Positions 35,204 to 47,634 of a DNA stretch of 64,000 bases are shown in pieces (within the stretch, counting starts at the first letter, position 1; each line of letters opens with the position of its first letter). This stretch comes from Planoprotostelium fungivorum (taxonomy: Eukaryota; Evosea; Variosea; Cavosteliida; Cavosteliaceae): positions 1 to 64,000 of the forward strand of contig MDYQ01000128.1 of assembly GCA_003024175.1 (NCBI GenBank), written 5' to 3'. Both the position numbers and the translations under genes were made by a program. Below the pieces are notes generated by a model that did not search any database, had not been told where the DNA came from, and saw only the letters and a list, made by a program, of their open reading frames with translations.

Positions 35204-37512
35204 ATGGCCACCGAAAAAAGACGTCCGGGGAGAAAGAAGAAGGAGCAGATACTATTAGAGGAGTCTGCTCATTTTGTCAACATTGGTGTCGATTCGGTAT
35301 CGTCTCCAGCTTCCATCCAAGAGCTGCCCATTACGGAAGGCGATGTAAAATATGAGATCATAAGAACCTACGACGAGATCACTCCGAAAGAAAGAGACGT
35401 TCGAAGGTGATTATCATAAACGATCGTCCACGTCTTACCATTTTAATCATATCACGATTGACGGATCCAGAAACGTTCTCGTAAAGAATGTCTCCACATT
35501 CAACACACAGATGTTGAAGAGGAGGGTTGAGAGAGGGCCATTCTATCTCGATGCACACACAAAGACTACTCAAGTGAGCTATCTCTCTTTCTGATAATAT
35601 CTCATCCCAATTAACATCCATTACCAGGTGATCAGCTCTTGGATGGTAGACGTTGTTTACTCCGAAGATTTTAGACAGAAGCAGAGACAAGTCCAAGAGG
35701 AACAAATAAGAAGGTGCTTTCTTTATCATGCCATCATATCATCTAATTACACCCATCATCGTGAGATCACCATCACCACCTCATCTCCTTCCAATCTTCA
35801 TTTCGATCTCATCTTCACATCATCATGACCATCATCTCAATTCTGCATCAGAAACATCGAGAGGCAGATGGAACTCCACGACGTCAGCATGAACATCCCC
35901 AAGCCAAAGAAGCCTTCGACACCTTTCAGCAAGTTCCTGAAGAAGTACAGGAGACAGGAACTGACTCCATTGCCTCCCAGTGAGATGCAGAAGAATGCAA
36001 CGGCAGCTTGGAAAGAGCTACCGGAAGAGAAGAAGAGGGTGAGCATCGTGATGGTTCTATTTTGAATCTTAAATATCGTGGACAACGATGTGATCACCAC
36101 ATGTGATCACCATTGCGCGATCGATCGTCATGTGACATTGGATCATGGCGATCATCACGATCGTCTCGTCTGATCCTTCAAATAGAAATACAATCAGAAG
36201 GCAGAACACAGCCGAGAGAAGAGGGGAGCCCATCAGGCAGAATACGAAGAGGCAGTTCATACAACGAAGAAGGCTTTCATTGATCGCATCACCAATTCCA
36301 TACTCAACGGAACCAACGTAGATTTCGACAGGTTGGACTACAACCTGCCAGGTCCTGCCACCAAGATGAGTTACGAGATATCGCCGCAACACGCCGAGGA
36401 GGTGAGAAATCTCCCCAATTTCCACGAAATTTCCACGAGATCTATCTCTTTCGATTCTATAAATAGATTATCATCGAGTTCTCATCTTCTGAATTTCCGT
36501 TACATTTTGACCATTTGAAAAAATCTCGTCTTTTTTCTTGACGAAAAGTTGTAATCAAATTGAATTCTCATTTTCCTTCAGAAACGAAGGAAGAAGGAGC
36601 TCATTCGCATCTTGAAACGAGAAAAATGTTCCGCATGCCATCACTGTGTACATCAGCCACCCAGACTCCTATCAGATGATGACGTCGTCATCATAGAAGA
36701 GATACAGATAACACCACCTGCACCACATCTAAAGTGCTGTGCGTGTCAAAAGCTCTTTCACTGGCAGTGTGTCATGACACAAGAACAATTCGAAGCCATA
36801 CCCGATAAGAATCAGTGGAGGTGAGGATCTACAACGTTGTAGATGAAGAAGAAATTGAAATATATATCCAGGTGTAGAGACTGTCAGCCATGCATGAGAT
36901 GTTTCGCAGGTGAGAATCTTCCCGGAAACATATGATCGAAATTAACCGACTACAACCAGCCATTTCCGATCCCGCCCACATTCCGGTAGTCTGCGAGTCT
37001 TGCGGTCTCCAAGCCCATGGGAAATGTCTCCAATTCCCCCTGGAGAAGCCTCCCAAGGACAGATGGCTCTGTCCCAACTGCGTCCGCTGCACCAGCTGCG
37101 GCACCCGACGGCCAGACAAGCCCGGTGTAGACAAAGTCAAGTGGTGTAAGAATTACACTCTCTGCCACGAGTGTCACCTCAATCAGAAACACGGCCAATT
37201 CTGCCCCATCTGCAGCAAGGTGAATCGTGGAGAATCGGTGGGAACTGACTCGTTGTAGACGTATGATGACAGCGAGACGGCTCCCATGGTTTGCTGTGAT
37301 GGCTGTGACAAGTGGATCCACGCGGCTTGTGATGGAATTTCGGAGACACAGTACAACGAGATGGTGAACAGCACGGCGCACTACTACTGCCCGAGTTGTA
37401 GAGAGAAGGTGATGATGTCATCACACGTCACGACTGAAGGAGGTAGGCAACGACGACGGGTAAGAGGAAGGCGAGTGGAGGGGAGAAGAAGGGGTCGAAG
37501 AAGAAGAAATAG
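35204..37512 (+). CDS. HMG-box/KMT2-like PHD protein, right-arm copy
   Basis: Mirror of 24650-26944. AT-hook, HMG box and all PHD cysteines and histidines are intact. Substitutions relative to the left copy are conservative (DVV for DVI, ITPP for ISPP, KLFHW for KFFHW). Intron sequence near 35720-35830 and 36420-36580 is clearly diverged and changed in length, while exon lengths are kept, which suggests selection for protein function on both copies. It shares a divergent 97-bp promoter with the sedolisin gene (35107-35203). Confidence 0.85.
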
Positions 37513-37758
37513 AATGTTTGATCTTGTTTTATTGTTGCTTTTCACATGATGAATTACGATGTGTGGCGGTGTGATGATGTGCATCGATGGAAAGATGTCA
37601 TGTGGAAGGAGTGCTGGACCACTGGTGCTGATGCGATCAGTATAGAAGATGGAGACGTAAAGGACGAGACGGTTCACGGTGCAAGAGCTTCAAAGAAGGT
37701 TACTTCTCTTTCATCCTTTGCAGCCGTTCACCCTTTGTGGTCGATCAATGTTACAACC

Positions 37759-37784
37759 ATGTCTATATCCTGCAGTATAGACAT
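37759..37784. promoter_or_regulatory. Perfect 9-bp dyad upstream of the lipase gene, right copy
   Basis: The same ATGTCTATA/TATAGACAT inverted repeat with an 8-nt loop, about 145-170 bp before the lipase ATG at 37928. It lies in a 415-bp intergenic region otherwise lacking recognisable features. Confidence 0.4.
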
Positions 37785-37927
37785 CAGGAGATTTCAAGGA
37801 ATGACTTACGATGGATTTCTATCACACATCTTCAAAGAAAATGAAAGGTTACAAGGTGTGTCGTGACAACCTCGGATATTCAGAGCACCGGTCGAGAAAG
37901 GAGATCGACAGCATCTCGACGAAAGAG

Positions 37928-39500
37928 ATGCAGGTGGCTGTGCTCGTCTCTCTGTGCCTCTTCGTCTTGGCATGCAACGGGGTAACGTGGAAATATGATG
38001 AAGATCTTGCCAGAAGGTGACGGATGGAGAGGGAATCAGAGGAGGGGATTTACATACTTCAGATTTGTAGTTTACAGCAGCATCGCGTACTGTTCGGATG
38101 ATTCGATCAAATCGTGGACATGCAATGCATGTTATGGAGATCTGTACTTTCAAAAGTCATCGGTCGTCTTCGATAGCGAGACGAACACTTTTGGATATAT
38201 AGGAACCACGTGAGGCACCAATGTGGCACCGATTGATTGACCCCTACAGTCGCATCGAGACAAATCCACCCACACACGCCATCGTCATCGCTTTTAGAGG
38301 TACCAACCCTTCCTCTCTTAAGAACCTCGAGGACGATCTCAATGTTATGAGAGAGTCGTTTGACTCTGTGCCCGGTGCATCGGTATTGCATTCGATGGCA
38401 ATGTCGATGTCATTGATTCTTTACAGGTCCACATCGGTTTCATGAAAGCGTGGACAAATCTTAAAACGCAGATGGTCCCTGAATTACAGAAACTATTGCA
38501 ATGGTGAACACTCATTCAAAACGATGTTGCATTGATGCAACAGCAGGTATAAAGAAGAGAACACTGGTTGTGATTCGAGCTGGCCGACGTACCCCCACAT
38601 CTATTTCACAGGTGAATCACATCATCGTCATCATCGTCTGAGAGTCTATCAGGACACTCTCTAGGAGCGGCTCTGACCACAGTGGCTTTAGCTGATCTCG
38701 TGTCCACCAACATCATCAACTCGAATGATTATCCCATCCACCTCTACACTTTCGGCTCCCCTCGCTGTGGAAACGAAGTGAACTTTCTTCTGCCTCGTTG
38801 TAGATGAACGTAATTGTAATTCTAGGCCTTCTCTCAGTACATCAACAAGAACACTGTGGAATCATGGAGAGTCATCCATTGGGACGATCCCATTCCCAGA
38901 GTCCCTCCACTCCTATCGGGCTACCATCACGTCTCAAGGTGAGTCGTCGTACGTACATTACGTACATCACGTCTTACCATCGCGATGAGATGACGAAGAT
39001 TGACCCCGCGGCAGTGCCGTGTTCTACAACGAAGACAATTCGAATCACATCATCTGCGAAGGTGAATCGGAGAGCAGCAATTGCAACCCTTGGACCATCG
39101 ATTTCAACATCTACGATCATAGACATTACCTGGTGATCGACACATCAACTCGTCATCATCATCTCACGTCACCATATCACATCATCATCCATATCACATC
39201 ATCCATCTCACATCATCATCTCACATGGACAGGGTATCAACGTGATCGACCCCGGATCTGCAAAGATCCCCCATGGTGCAAAGTTCATCAGAGACACACC
39301 AGAAGGCGAGTTGTAGAAGGAAAGGAGATGTAGTCATTGAACGTGCAACAGTGTGTCCCGCTACCAGTGGCATCCGAGGCCGTTGGAAGATGTGGATGAT
39401 CACTCCAATCGTGGGTGGAGTGACAGTCATCGGTGCAGCCATCGCTGCCGTCGTGTATGTCATGAGAAGGAAGCGAAAGGGATACATAAACGTCAACTGA
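37928..39500 (+). CDS. Class 3 lipase with C-terminal membrane anchor, right copy
   Basis: Mirror of 22706-24234. Early exons were placed at 37928-38016, 38063-38209, 38250-38382, 38427-38503 and 38547-38611, followed by the GHSLG exon. FRGT, GHSLG, DPIPRVPP and DHRHYL motifs are intact and the membrane helix plus RRKRKGYINVN tail is present. An intron near 39136-39235 is about 44 bp longer than on the left through CATCAT-type repeats. The intron before the membrane-anchor exon starts with GC instead of GT. A KIPH/KIPQ change is one of the few coding differences. Confidence 0.88.
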
Positions 39501-40375
39501 TGAAATCGTTCTCGTTCATCGAATCGTCTCGTTTCACCGTGCTGGAACATCGGGAAATTGTATTTTGTGATGCGATGCTGAGACGGATGAGGAGTACCGA
39601 CGGTGACGATCCAATGTATGAGGTGAGCCGATGATCGATCATGACTCAACTCTGTCAGCGATCACCAGAAGTATCGTATCGAAGGAAATGAATGGATGGA
39701 GTACATTTAGAGGAGACAGACAACGATAAATAGAATGATGTGTTTATAGGCTGCAGTTTTCAAAAAATATCGGGTCATCGTCTGAAGCATTTTTGCTGGT
39801 GTTGAACATCTCTGCAGCTCTATTCAGATGGAAAACACGATTCACACTGCCCCGTGTGAGTGTCATACCAGATTCTCTCGGGCGAAACATCGGGCCCAAC
39901 TTTGACATTCCAAGATCGTAAGGTGGGCTGGGAGCGCCTGCAAAGTGTCTTTCTCCACAAACTTAAGTTCTTCATGTCACTTTGCAGAAACCCAGTGAAG
40001 CGGGCTCCATCAGTCCATCTCCTCGTGATTCCTCTGAAACACTCAGATTGACTTAAAACCCCCGATTGGATTGATTGTGCTTCCGAGGGCCAACCTTACG
40101 AGGTATCTTACAGAGCTAGACAAGCGCATGCGTAAGTCTGACTCCCAGATTTGAATCACAGTGTCACCCTTCTTCCAGATTGCATCTGAAAGATACTCTC
40201 AAATCGTTCGGAATCAGTGAATGATAGATGGATTCCCCGTCGTGCGTACTTTACGAAGGAGCAGCCGTCGGACGTAGATCCTAGGATCACCACGGAGATC
40301 GGCCGGGTAACCCCCCACACCGTGAGTGGCAATCATATCAGAAGAGAGAGCGAAAGAGACGACACAGCATAAATC
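39501..40375. other. Upstream block of the tandem kinase unit
   Basis: Apart from the lipase 3' end, this holds the roughly 600-bp sequence that precedes each kinase copy. GCATTTTTGCTGGTGTTGA at 39787 recurs at 41437, and CACACTGCCCCGTGTGAGTG near 39850 recurs near 41500. No coding domain is seen. The arm-specific deletion that removed kinase A on the left starts at the sequence near 40325. Confidence 0.6.
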
Positions 40376-41436
40376 ATGAGACAGATCGACAACAACAAAC
40401 TGCAGATCAGAGAGAGAGTTGGAAAGGGTAAGACGAAGGTGTGAAGAATGTCTGGCTGACTCGGATAGGTGGCTTTGGGACAGTCTTTCGCGCATCGATG
40501 GAGGGGACGGACCTCATCTTGAAGAAGATGATGAGGACACCTTCACGCAGCACAGAGGGAGTGGCTCGCAAAGAGTATGACTTTGGCATGAAGTTGAAGC
40601 ATCCCAACTTGGTCCGTATGCGTGGCTCTTTCGACACAGAGACAGATCACTGCCTTGTCATGGATCTCGTAGAAGGCTGCAACCTCTTTGACTTTCTCGA
40701 AAGAAACTCATACGGACATTTCGCAGAGAGCCGAGTGAAGAAGATGTTCAAGGGCCTCGCCAGAGGTGATGATCCCATCATCATCGCAAACATCGATTCT
40801 CATCTTCCATTTAGGGCTCGAACACAGCCACAAACAAGGCATCGCCCACTTAGACATCAAGCCAGAGAACATCATGGTAGGCAAAGACGACCACCTCACT
40901 CTCATCGACTTTGGCCTCGCAGCTGAAACTCTCGGTCTCTGTCATCAGTTCAAAGGGTCAGCCGACTATGCTTCGCCAGAAGTATGGAGGAACATGCCGT
41001 TCGAGCCCGCATGCTCAGACGTGTGGTCACTGGGCATCGTCTTACACATCCTTCTCACTGGCTGCCTGCCCTTCGATCCAGAGAACGTCCCAAGCATGAG
41101 AGTGCAGCCAGACTTGTACTGGCCAGAAGACATCGATGTGAGCGACGATGCGAAGGAGCTGGTAGGATGGATGCTGGAGTTGAAGCCGATGGCTCGACCG
41201 ACGATGAAGGAAGTGGTCAATCATCGGTGGCTGAAGAGATCGCTGTCTTCGATCATGATGAGACGGTGGAGCGTCGGAGGAAAGAACGAGTTGACGAATA
41301 GAATGTGATTTGAACGAAGGATTATTGTATGGTTTCAGTAGAATGACTTCACCTGGATCTTCTGTGCCTAATTTAGGGTGATGAGAAGTCGGTGTGGCGG
41401 ACGATCAACCTTGATCACCATACAGAACTTCTGATA
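39787..41436 (+). repeat. Tandem kinase unit 1 (upstream block plus kinase A)
   Basis: This roughly 1650-bp unit is followed by a second, diverged unit beginning at 41437 with the same upstream block and kinase B. Each unit has about 600 bp of shared 5' sequence and one complete kinase gene. The kinase coding parts are much more alike than the upstream blocks. Confidence 0.75.
40376..41308 (+). CDS. Protein kinase A, CAMK-like, intact only in the right arm
   Basis: Three exons: an N-terminal exon from the ATG at 40376 ending in VGKG, a roughly 40-nt intron, the N-lobe exon, a second intron before GLEHSHKQG, then the C-lobe to a TGA at 41308. The glycine loop is VGKGGFGTVF, with Lys in LILKKM, HLDIKPEN, IDFGLA and ASPEV. 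The product is a stand-alone catalytic domain of about 280 residues, nearly identical to kinase B but with a different C-terminal tail (SSIMMRRWSVGG versus SALVKRRWSIGG). The left-arm partner is deleted except for a 3' stub. Confidence 0.9.
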
Positions 41437-42012
41437 GCATTTTTGCTGGTGTTGAGCATCTCTGCGACTTTGTTAAGATGGGAATCATGGCTCACACTGC
41501 CCCGTGTGAGTGTCATACTCAATTCTCCTGGGCCAAACGTCGGCCCAATTTTTACATTCAAGGATCGTAAGGTGAGCTGAAAGCTCCTGCAAACTCTCCC
41601 GCTCCACACTTACGTTTCTCTTGTGATTCAGCAGAAACCCATAGAAGGAGGGTTCCATCAGTAGATCTCCTTGTGATTTCTCTGAACATTCACTCAGGCT
41701 GACTTAAATTCACCCATCCCTATGGATTATACTCCCAAGGGCCTACCTTCTATAGTTCCTACGCCCCCTAAAGCCCAAGCGTAAGTCTGACGCCCAGATT
41801 TGATTCACCCTTCTCCCAGATCGCATCTGAAAAAAATTCTCCGAAATTCTCCGGCAACAGTGAACGATCGATAAATTCCCCCGTCGTGCGTACTTGACGA
41901 AGGAGCAGCCAACGGACGTAGATCCTACGATCACCGTGGAGATCGGCCTGGTAAATCCCACATCCAAGAGTAACAACCACATTATAAGAGACAGCGGAAG
42001 AGATAGCCAGCG
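41309..42012. other. Upstream block of kinase B
   Basis: This region repeats the sequence found before kinase A: GCATTTTTGCTGG at 41437, the CACACTGCCCCGTGTGAGTG element near 41500, and the CTACGTCCG...GCTCCTTCGTCAAG block near 41895-41935 read in reverse. It is therefore paralogous 5' sequence and probably includes the kinase promoter. No gene is supported. Confidence 0.6.
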
Positions 42013-42943
42013 ATGAAGCGGATCGACAACAACAAACTGCAGATCAGAGAGAGAGTTGGAAAGGGTTCGTAACAGTGTAGAGAGATCTTGCCTGACTGAA
42101 ACAGGTGGCTATGGAACAGTCTTCCGCGCATCGATGGAGGGGACAGACCTCGTCTTGAAGAAGATGATGAAGACTCCGTCGCGCAGCACAGAGGGAGTGG
42201 CTCGCAAAGAGTATGACTTTGGCATGAAGTTGAAGCATCCCAACTTGGTCCGTATGCGTGGCTCTTTCGACACAGAGACAGATCACTGTCTCGTCATGGA
42301 TCTCGTAGAGGGCTGCAACCTCTTTGACTTTCTCGAAAGAAACTCATACGGACATTTCGCAGAGAGCCGAGTGAAGAAGATGTTCAAGGGTCTCGCCAGA
42401 GGTGACCACTCCGTCGTCATCATCATCTCGATTCTCATCTTCTCTGCAGGACTCGAACACAGCCACAAACAAGGCATCGCCCACTTAGACATCAAGCCAG
42501 AGAACATCATGGTAGGCAAAGACGACCACCTCACTCTCATCGACTTTGGCCTCGCTGCCGAGACCCTCGGTCTCTGTCATCAGTTCAAGGGCTCAGCCGA
42601 CTATGCTTCGCCAGAAGTATGGAGGAACATGCCATTCGAGCCAGCATGCTCAGACGTGTGGTCACTGGGCATCGTCTTACACATCCTTCTCACTGGCTGT
42701 CTGCCCTTCGATCCAGAGAATGTCCCAAGCATGAGAGTGCAGCCAGATCTCTATTGGCCAGAGGACACCGACGTCAGCGATGATGCGAAGGAGCTGGTGG
42801 GATGGATGCTGGAGCTGAAGCCGATGGCACGACCGACGATGAAAGAAGTGGTCAATCATCAGTGGCTGAAGAGGTCGTTGTCTGCGTTGGTGAAGAGACG
42901 GTGGAGCATCGGAGGAAAGAACGAGTTGACGAATAGGGTGTAA
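42013..42943 (+). CDS. Protein kinase B, CAMK-like, right copy
   Basis: Counterpart of 20098-21031, with the same three-exon layout (ATG at 42013, roughly 40-nt intron in the glycine loop, second intron before GLEHSHKQG). All catalytic motifs are intact. It differs from the left copy at a handful of positions, including LVLKKM for LILKKM and FLERNS for FLETNS. The second intron is slightly shorter here through fewer ATC repeats. Confidence 0.9.
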
Positions 42944-43470
42944 TTTGAATGAAAGATGTATTGTATGGTTTAGAAGGTGTGATGTTGATTGAGATCTGGA
43001 TCTTCTGTGATGAATTCAGGGAGAAATCGCGATTAACATGGTCATCATCAGACAGAACTTCTGATGGTGTAGCGCATGTTAATCTCAAGCCACTCGCGTG
43101 GACGATGGATGTCCTGAGTCACCACCAGTAGCTGAGACAAATTCTGCCCACGAGCTGGGTCAAGCATCATCTCATCCTTTACAAACCTAGTAGGATCGAT
43201 TCTCTCTGCTCGCTTTCTCACCGCAGAGGTGCGACTTCCTTCGAGCGGGCCACTTAATAGGTGAAGATCCTCCTTCTCCGAAATAGAACCTAATACTTCA
43301 GGTGCTCGTGTGACGAAGCGAAAATCGATCGAAAACTGTCACCTTCTACTTCCAAAAGGGTGAGCCGTCCGTGCCATACTGGAATCCGTCTCCTCTTCTT
43401 CTCACAGAGAAGCTGTGACTTCTGTCAATAGAAGTCCGCTGCCCCAACACCATTCTCACACAGCAGCAAC
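42944..43470. promoter_or_regulatory. 3' end of kinase B and promoter region of the right chitinase
   Basis: Mirror of 19571-20097, nearly identical. Both flanking genes are on the plus strand. The chitinase leader runs directly into the ATG at 43471 (CACACAGCAGCAACATG). No RNA gene or mobile element is seen. Confidence 0.5.
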
Positions 43471-46400
43471 ATGCGGAAGGCGATCCTTCTCTTCCTCGCA
43501 GCTGCCGCTGCGGCCCAACAGTTTTCTGACCTCTTTAACACTCAGAACGGAAAGGTGAGGAGGATTAAGAGACTACATTTGGAAGAGGTGACTGATACAA
43601 GAACAGGCGACTTATTATGGAGATGATGGAACGGGAGGTAACTGCCAGATCTACCCCGTCCCCCAGAACATCAAGTCCAACATCGATGTCTCCGTCGCAA
43701 TGGTTTCTGCCTATTGGTTCGGCTCAGCCGCTTGTGGTGAGTCACCCGCTCTCTTCTTCCATCGACATGATAAAATGAGACACGTAGATTCTTACATGGT
43801 GCAGGATCTTGCATTCAGATCACTGGCTCAGGAAAGGGAGCCGGTTCCAACCCAGTGAAGGGAAACTTCACCGCCTTCGTCAATGACCAATGCCCCACCT
43901 GCGTTCCAGGAGGTTTAGACTTTGCCAAGAACGGTGATGGACTGTGGGACATCTCATGGAAGGTCGTCGACTGCCCCGTCGGTAACTCTGGCATCTACTA
44001 CGCGTGAGAACTTTAGAAGATGAAGTGTCGCTGAGTCGATGTAGATTCCAAGGCTCCAACGAATGGTACATGAAGGTCCAGGCCAGAAACCACAGGACAC
44101 CTCTCAACTTCATCTCCATCCAGGATCCCAACACGAAGCAGTACCGTAAGATGAGTGAGTCACCTTCCATCGTCCATCGTCATCTTCCATCGTCCATCGT
44201 CATCTTCCATCGTCCATCGTCATCTTCCATCGTCCATCGTCATCTTCCATCGACATCATCTGACGAGTGACATCAGAGAGAACTGGAGACAACTTCTTCG
44301 AGCTCCCCGATGGTTTTCCCGTCCCCGTCAAATACCCAGCACCCATCCAGGTCATCCATCCATCCACCGTCTCATCATCATCACCATCATGTCCATCACA
44401 TCTGACTCCGTCGACAGCTCACTTCATTCAGTGGAGAAGTCCTCAACGATGCCATCTCTTCCCTCGGTAACATTGCCCAGGGAACAGGCGTAAATTTCCG
44501 CGAATTCCGCCCGGTCAACGGAAGAACACCCACGCCTTCTCCAACGGTCGCTCCCACGCCCACCCGCTCCAACAACAACAGCACCGGTGATTGCTCTACC
44601 ATGTTCAACTCTCTCAACTGCCGCACTCGCACACAGTCTCCTTCTTCTGAAGACGCCAACGAGGTCTCTTCGACCAGAAATTGGATCTGCAGCAACTACC
44701 CACAGTACTGTAACGACATCAACAACGGTGGAAAATACGGCAGCTGCAACGCCGTCGAGCAAGTGTCTTACGCGATGAACTTGTACTACCAATCGAAGAA
44801 AGACTCTGAAGGGGACTCTGCCTGTGTCTTTGGAGGGCTCGGTACCATCGTTGCGGTCAACCAAGTCGACAACGGTGTCGACAGACCGGGTAACGATATC
44901 GATGGTGGATACTCCACGGCGGCCAGGTGAGATCTCGTGGAGATTTGAAATTCTGATGAAATTTCAGTGTTTCGGACTGCCAGGCCAAGTGCGCCGCTCG
45001 CTCCGACTGTACCACGGTGAGTCCCAAATCCGTCGGTCTACAACTCGCCGTCTCACGTTCCTCCAGTGGGCCTTCAACACTTGCGGCGACAATGGTTGCT
45101 GGTTGAAGAACGGTAACCCCGGCACTACTCCCAACAGCTGTCGTGCCTCCGGTGTCATCTCTGGTCGTGGTGGTGGTAACGGTGGTAACGGTGGTAACGG
45201 TGGTAACGGTGGTAACGGTGGCAACTCGGGTAGAGTCTTTGTGTGAGTCTTGAGAATCCATATCATCCTCGTCCATACGAAATAAATCATTTTTATCTCA
45301 TTTCATTCTTCAGTGGCTATTGGGCCGATTGGATGATATGGGGTAACTGCCAAGTACAACCCGAGTCCGTTCCCGCCGACCGTTACACTCACATCAATTG
45401 GGCCTTCGCCTCTTTCGATGGCAACAACGGCTACCTCAACGATTTAGACGGAAACCTCGTCAAGAGAATCATGGCTTTGAAGAACAAGAACAAGAACTTG
45501 AAGATCATGGCTTCTCTCGGTGGAGGCAGCTTCGGACCTAAGCCGTGGAGCACACTCATCAACAACGGTTGGGCTTACGATCGTTACACTTCTTCCGTGA
45601 AGGGATGGCTCGACAAGGTGAAATTTCGCGGAAATTTGCAAGAAAACTGAGTGAAATTTCAGTACGGTTTCGACGGACTCGACATCGATTGGGAGTTCCC
45701 CCAGGGAGGAGAGCAGGTAAACGTTCCATTCGAATGAAAACCATCTGACTTTTCACAGGACAAGGTGACCGAATTTTTCCGCAGAACCCGCGCTGCCCTC
45801 GGTAACGGAAAATTGTTGACCACCGCCGGACCTTCAGCCTACTTCCTCAACGAGTACGTACCCGAGAGATGGGCCCAATACGGTAAATTCCATCGAAATT
45901 TCCAAACTAACCCCCCTCCAGTCGACTTCATCAACGTCATGAACTACGACTACGCCGGAAGCTGGTCATCTAACACCGGAGCTCTTGCCCCTCTCGATGG
46001 CATCGAGAACACGATGAACACGTACGTCAAGAGAGGAGTGCCCGTGAAGAAGTTGGTTTACGGTCTCGCCAACTACGGTTACACTTGGACGGTCAACAAC
46101 GGAAACTGGCTCGGAGCCCCCACCTCCGGCGTAGGTTACGCCGGACCCTGTGCCGGAACGAGAGGATACCTTGGAGCTAAGGACATCGTGGACCTGCGTA
46201 ACAACCGTCCCTCTGGATTCAGAGAGGGCTGGGACAACAACGCCAAGGTGATCATCATCTCGTCATCATCGCGATCACCATCTTCGCATTCACGATCATC
46301 ATCTCATCGTCTTTGCGATCATCGACTGACACATGATGATCAGATGCCTTACGGTATGTGGGGTAACAACTTTGCCACCTACGAGAACACGACCTCCATC

Positions 46401-46556
46401 AAATACAAGACCGACTTCATCAAGAAGAAGGGCTACGCCGGTGGTATGCTGTGGGTCATGGATCCCGGTGAGTCGAAAGACATCGCATGAGAGACTGATC
46501 GTGTGACAGACACACTCATCTCCGATTACATTTGGAAGGAGCTCTCTTCCAACTAG
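43471..46556 (+). CDS. Expansin-X8-PAN-GH18 chitinase, right-arm copy
   Basis: Exons at 43471-43554, 43607-43736, 43805-44003, 44045-44154, 44277-44350, 44418-44926, 44968-45016, 45067-45242, 45314-45617, 45663-45716, 45759-45882, 45922-46247, 46344-46467 and 46510-46556 sum to exactly 770 codons. Every module of the left copy is present, including DGLDIDWE. The GH18 and X8/PAN parts are identical between arms where compared. The main difference is noncoding: the intron after exon 4 holds four copies of a 20-bp repeat rather than one. Confidence 0.93.
44164..44243. repeat. 20-bp minisatellite, four copies, in a chitinase intron
   Basis: Four perfect tandem copies of CTTCCATCGTCCATCGTCAT. The left arm has a single copy at the same intron site. 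The length difference (59 bp) accounts for the change in mirror sum from 63100 to 63041 across this intron. Confidence 0.9.
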
Positions 46557-46829
46557 ATTTCGGTTGGCTGTATAACACATTGAGTTCGAAATAAAAGAAT
46601 TATTTGTTCGAAGGGTAATAGCTATTGTCATGATCTGTGTGTGGCTTTCTACTGCGATGATGATGAACGAAGCGAGTGATATAGAGATGAGTTTGGAAGC
46701 CTGACGATCACACTTGCATTTCTAGATGATAGAACGATTGATATTTCAAACTCACTCCAGAGAGGATTAACAGGAATCGTACTATTTCGTACATCGAGTT
46801 GTGTCATTCATTAATCAGATCGTCTTTAT

Positions 46830-47395
46830 TCACAACGTGACGGCGTCGGGTGCGATGGGAACGAGGTCACCCTTCCCTTCGAAGACCTCAGAGATGTCTG
46901 CTTGTTCGATGAGAACCACCCTGTCCTTCTGGTTTCCCATCTCAGCCAGGCTCCTCCATCGGTCAAAGTCGTCTGCGTTTCTCTTGTCCCCGTGAGCTTT
47001 CTCTGGATTCTCCCAGTGACCCTTCGAGAAGGCGATGCAAGTGGAGATCTTCTTCTCCGTGATGTCGTAGACGAGAGAGACGATGGTGCCCGTCTCTTCC
47101 AGCCAATTGCACTGCCACAGCTGGCCGGGTCGAATGCATTGGAAGGCACACGTCTGGTAATTCAGTCTTCCCTTCATCGGTCCACCGTGAATGGCGTAGA
47201 CGACTCTAAAGAGGGTCAGTCGACGATGATGACGGAGATAGAAGCTGACCTATCGGATGAGAAGAACCAGATCTCATATCGCCATTCTTCTGTCTCTCCC
47301 TTCTCGTTCTTGTGATGATAGTCGTAGACCAGGTGTTTGTTCAGAATGTCCTGCTGAAATGAAGGGTGCAAAGCTGTACTGTTTTGAATGGACAT
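46830..47395 (-). CDS. Phenolic acid decarboxylase family protein, right copy
   Basis: Mirror of 15857-16422 with the same two exons and 44-nt intron; the encoded proteins agree over the compared regions. The convergent gap to the chitinase gene (46557-46829) is 152 bp longer than on the left, due to an insertion, or a left-arm loss, between CTGCGATG and AATCAGATC. The inserted piece has no recognisable gene or terminal repeats. Confidence 0.85.
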
Positions 47396-47634
47396 CGTCT
47401 GTGTTGTGAGGTTGCGTGTATGATTTAGGACGGCGGAGGTTTCGTATTTTCCGAATTTTCGACTTACGTGAGACCGGAAATTTGAAATGATCCGGTGAGG
47501 CGAGGTTGATGAGCATCGTAGAAGGCACTTCATGAGGAAAGAATCTATTCCAAGATTGTTCCTCTGATGTTCTTCGTTGAAACACTTGACATCCACAGTT
47601 GGACTGATCGTTCGATATGCAGCAGAATGAATGC

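Noticed and set aside
38804-39350. ITSYH/HHHL-rich frames in the lipase region as separate small proteins
   Set aside because: They come from CATCAT-rich introns between phased lipase exons.
44160-44260. CRISPR-like array at the 20-bp repeats
   Set aside because: The repeats are directly adjacent with no spacers, are only 20 bp long, and sit in an intron of a eukaryotic gene.
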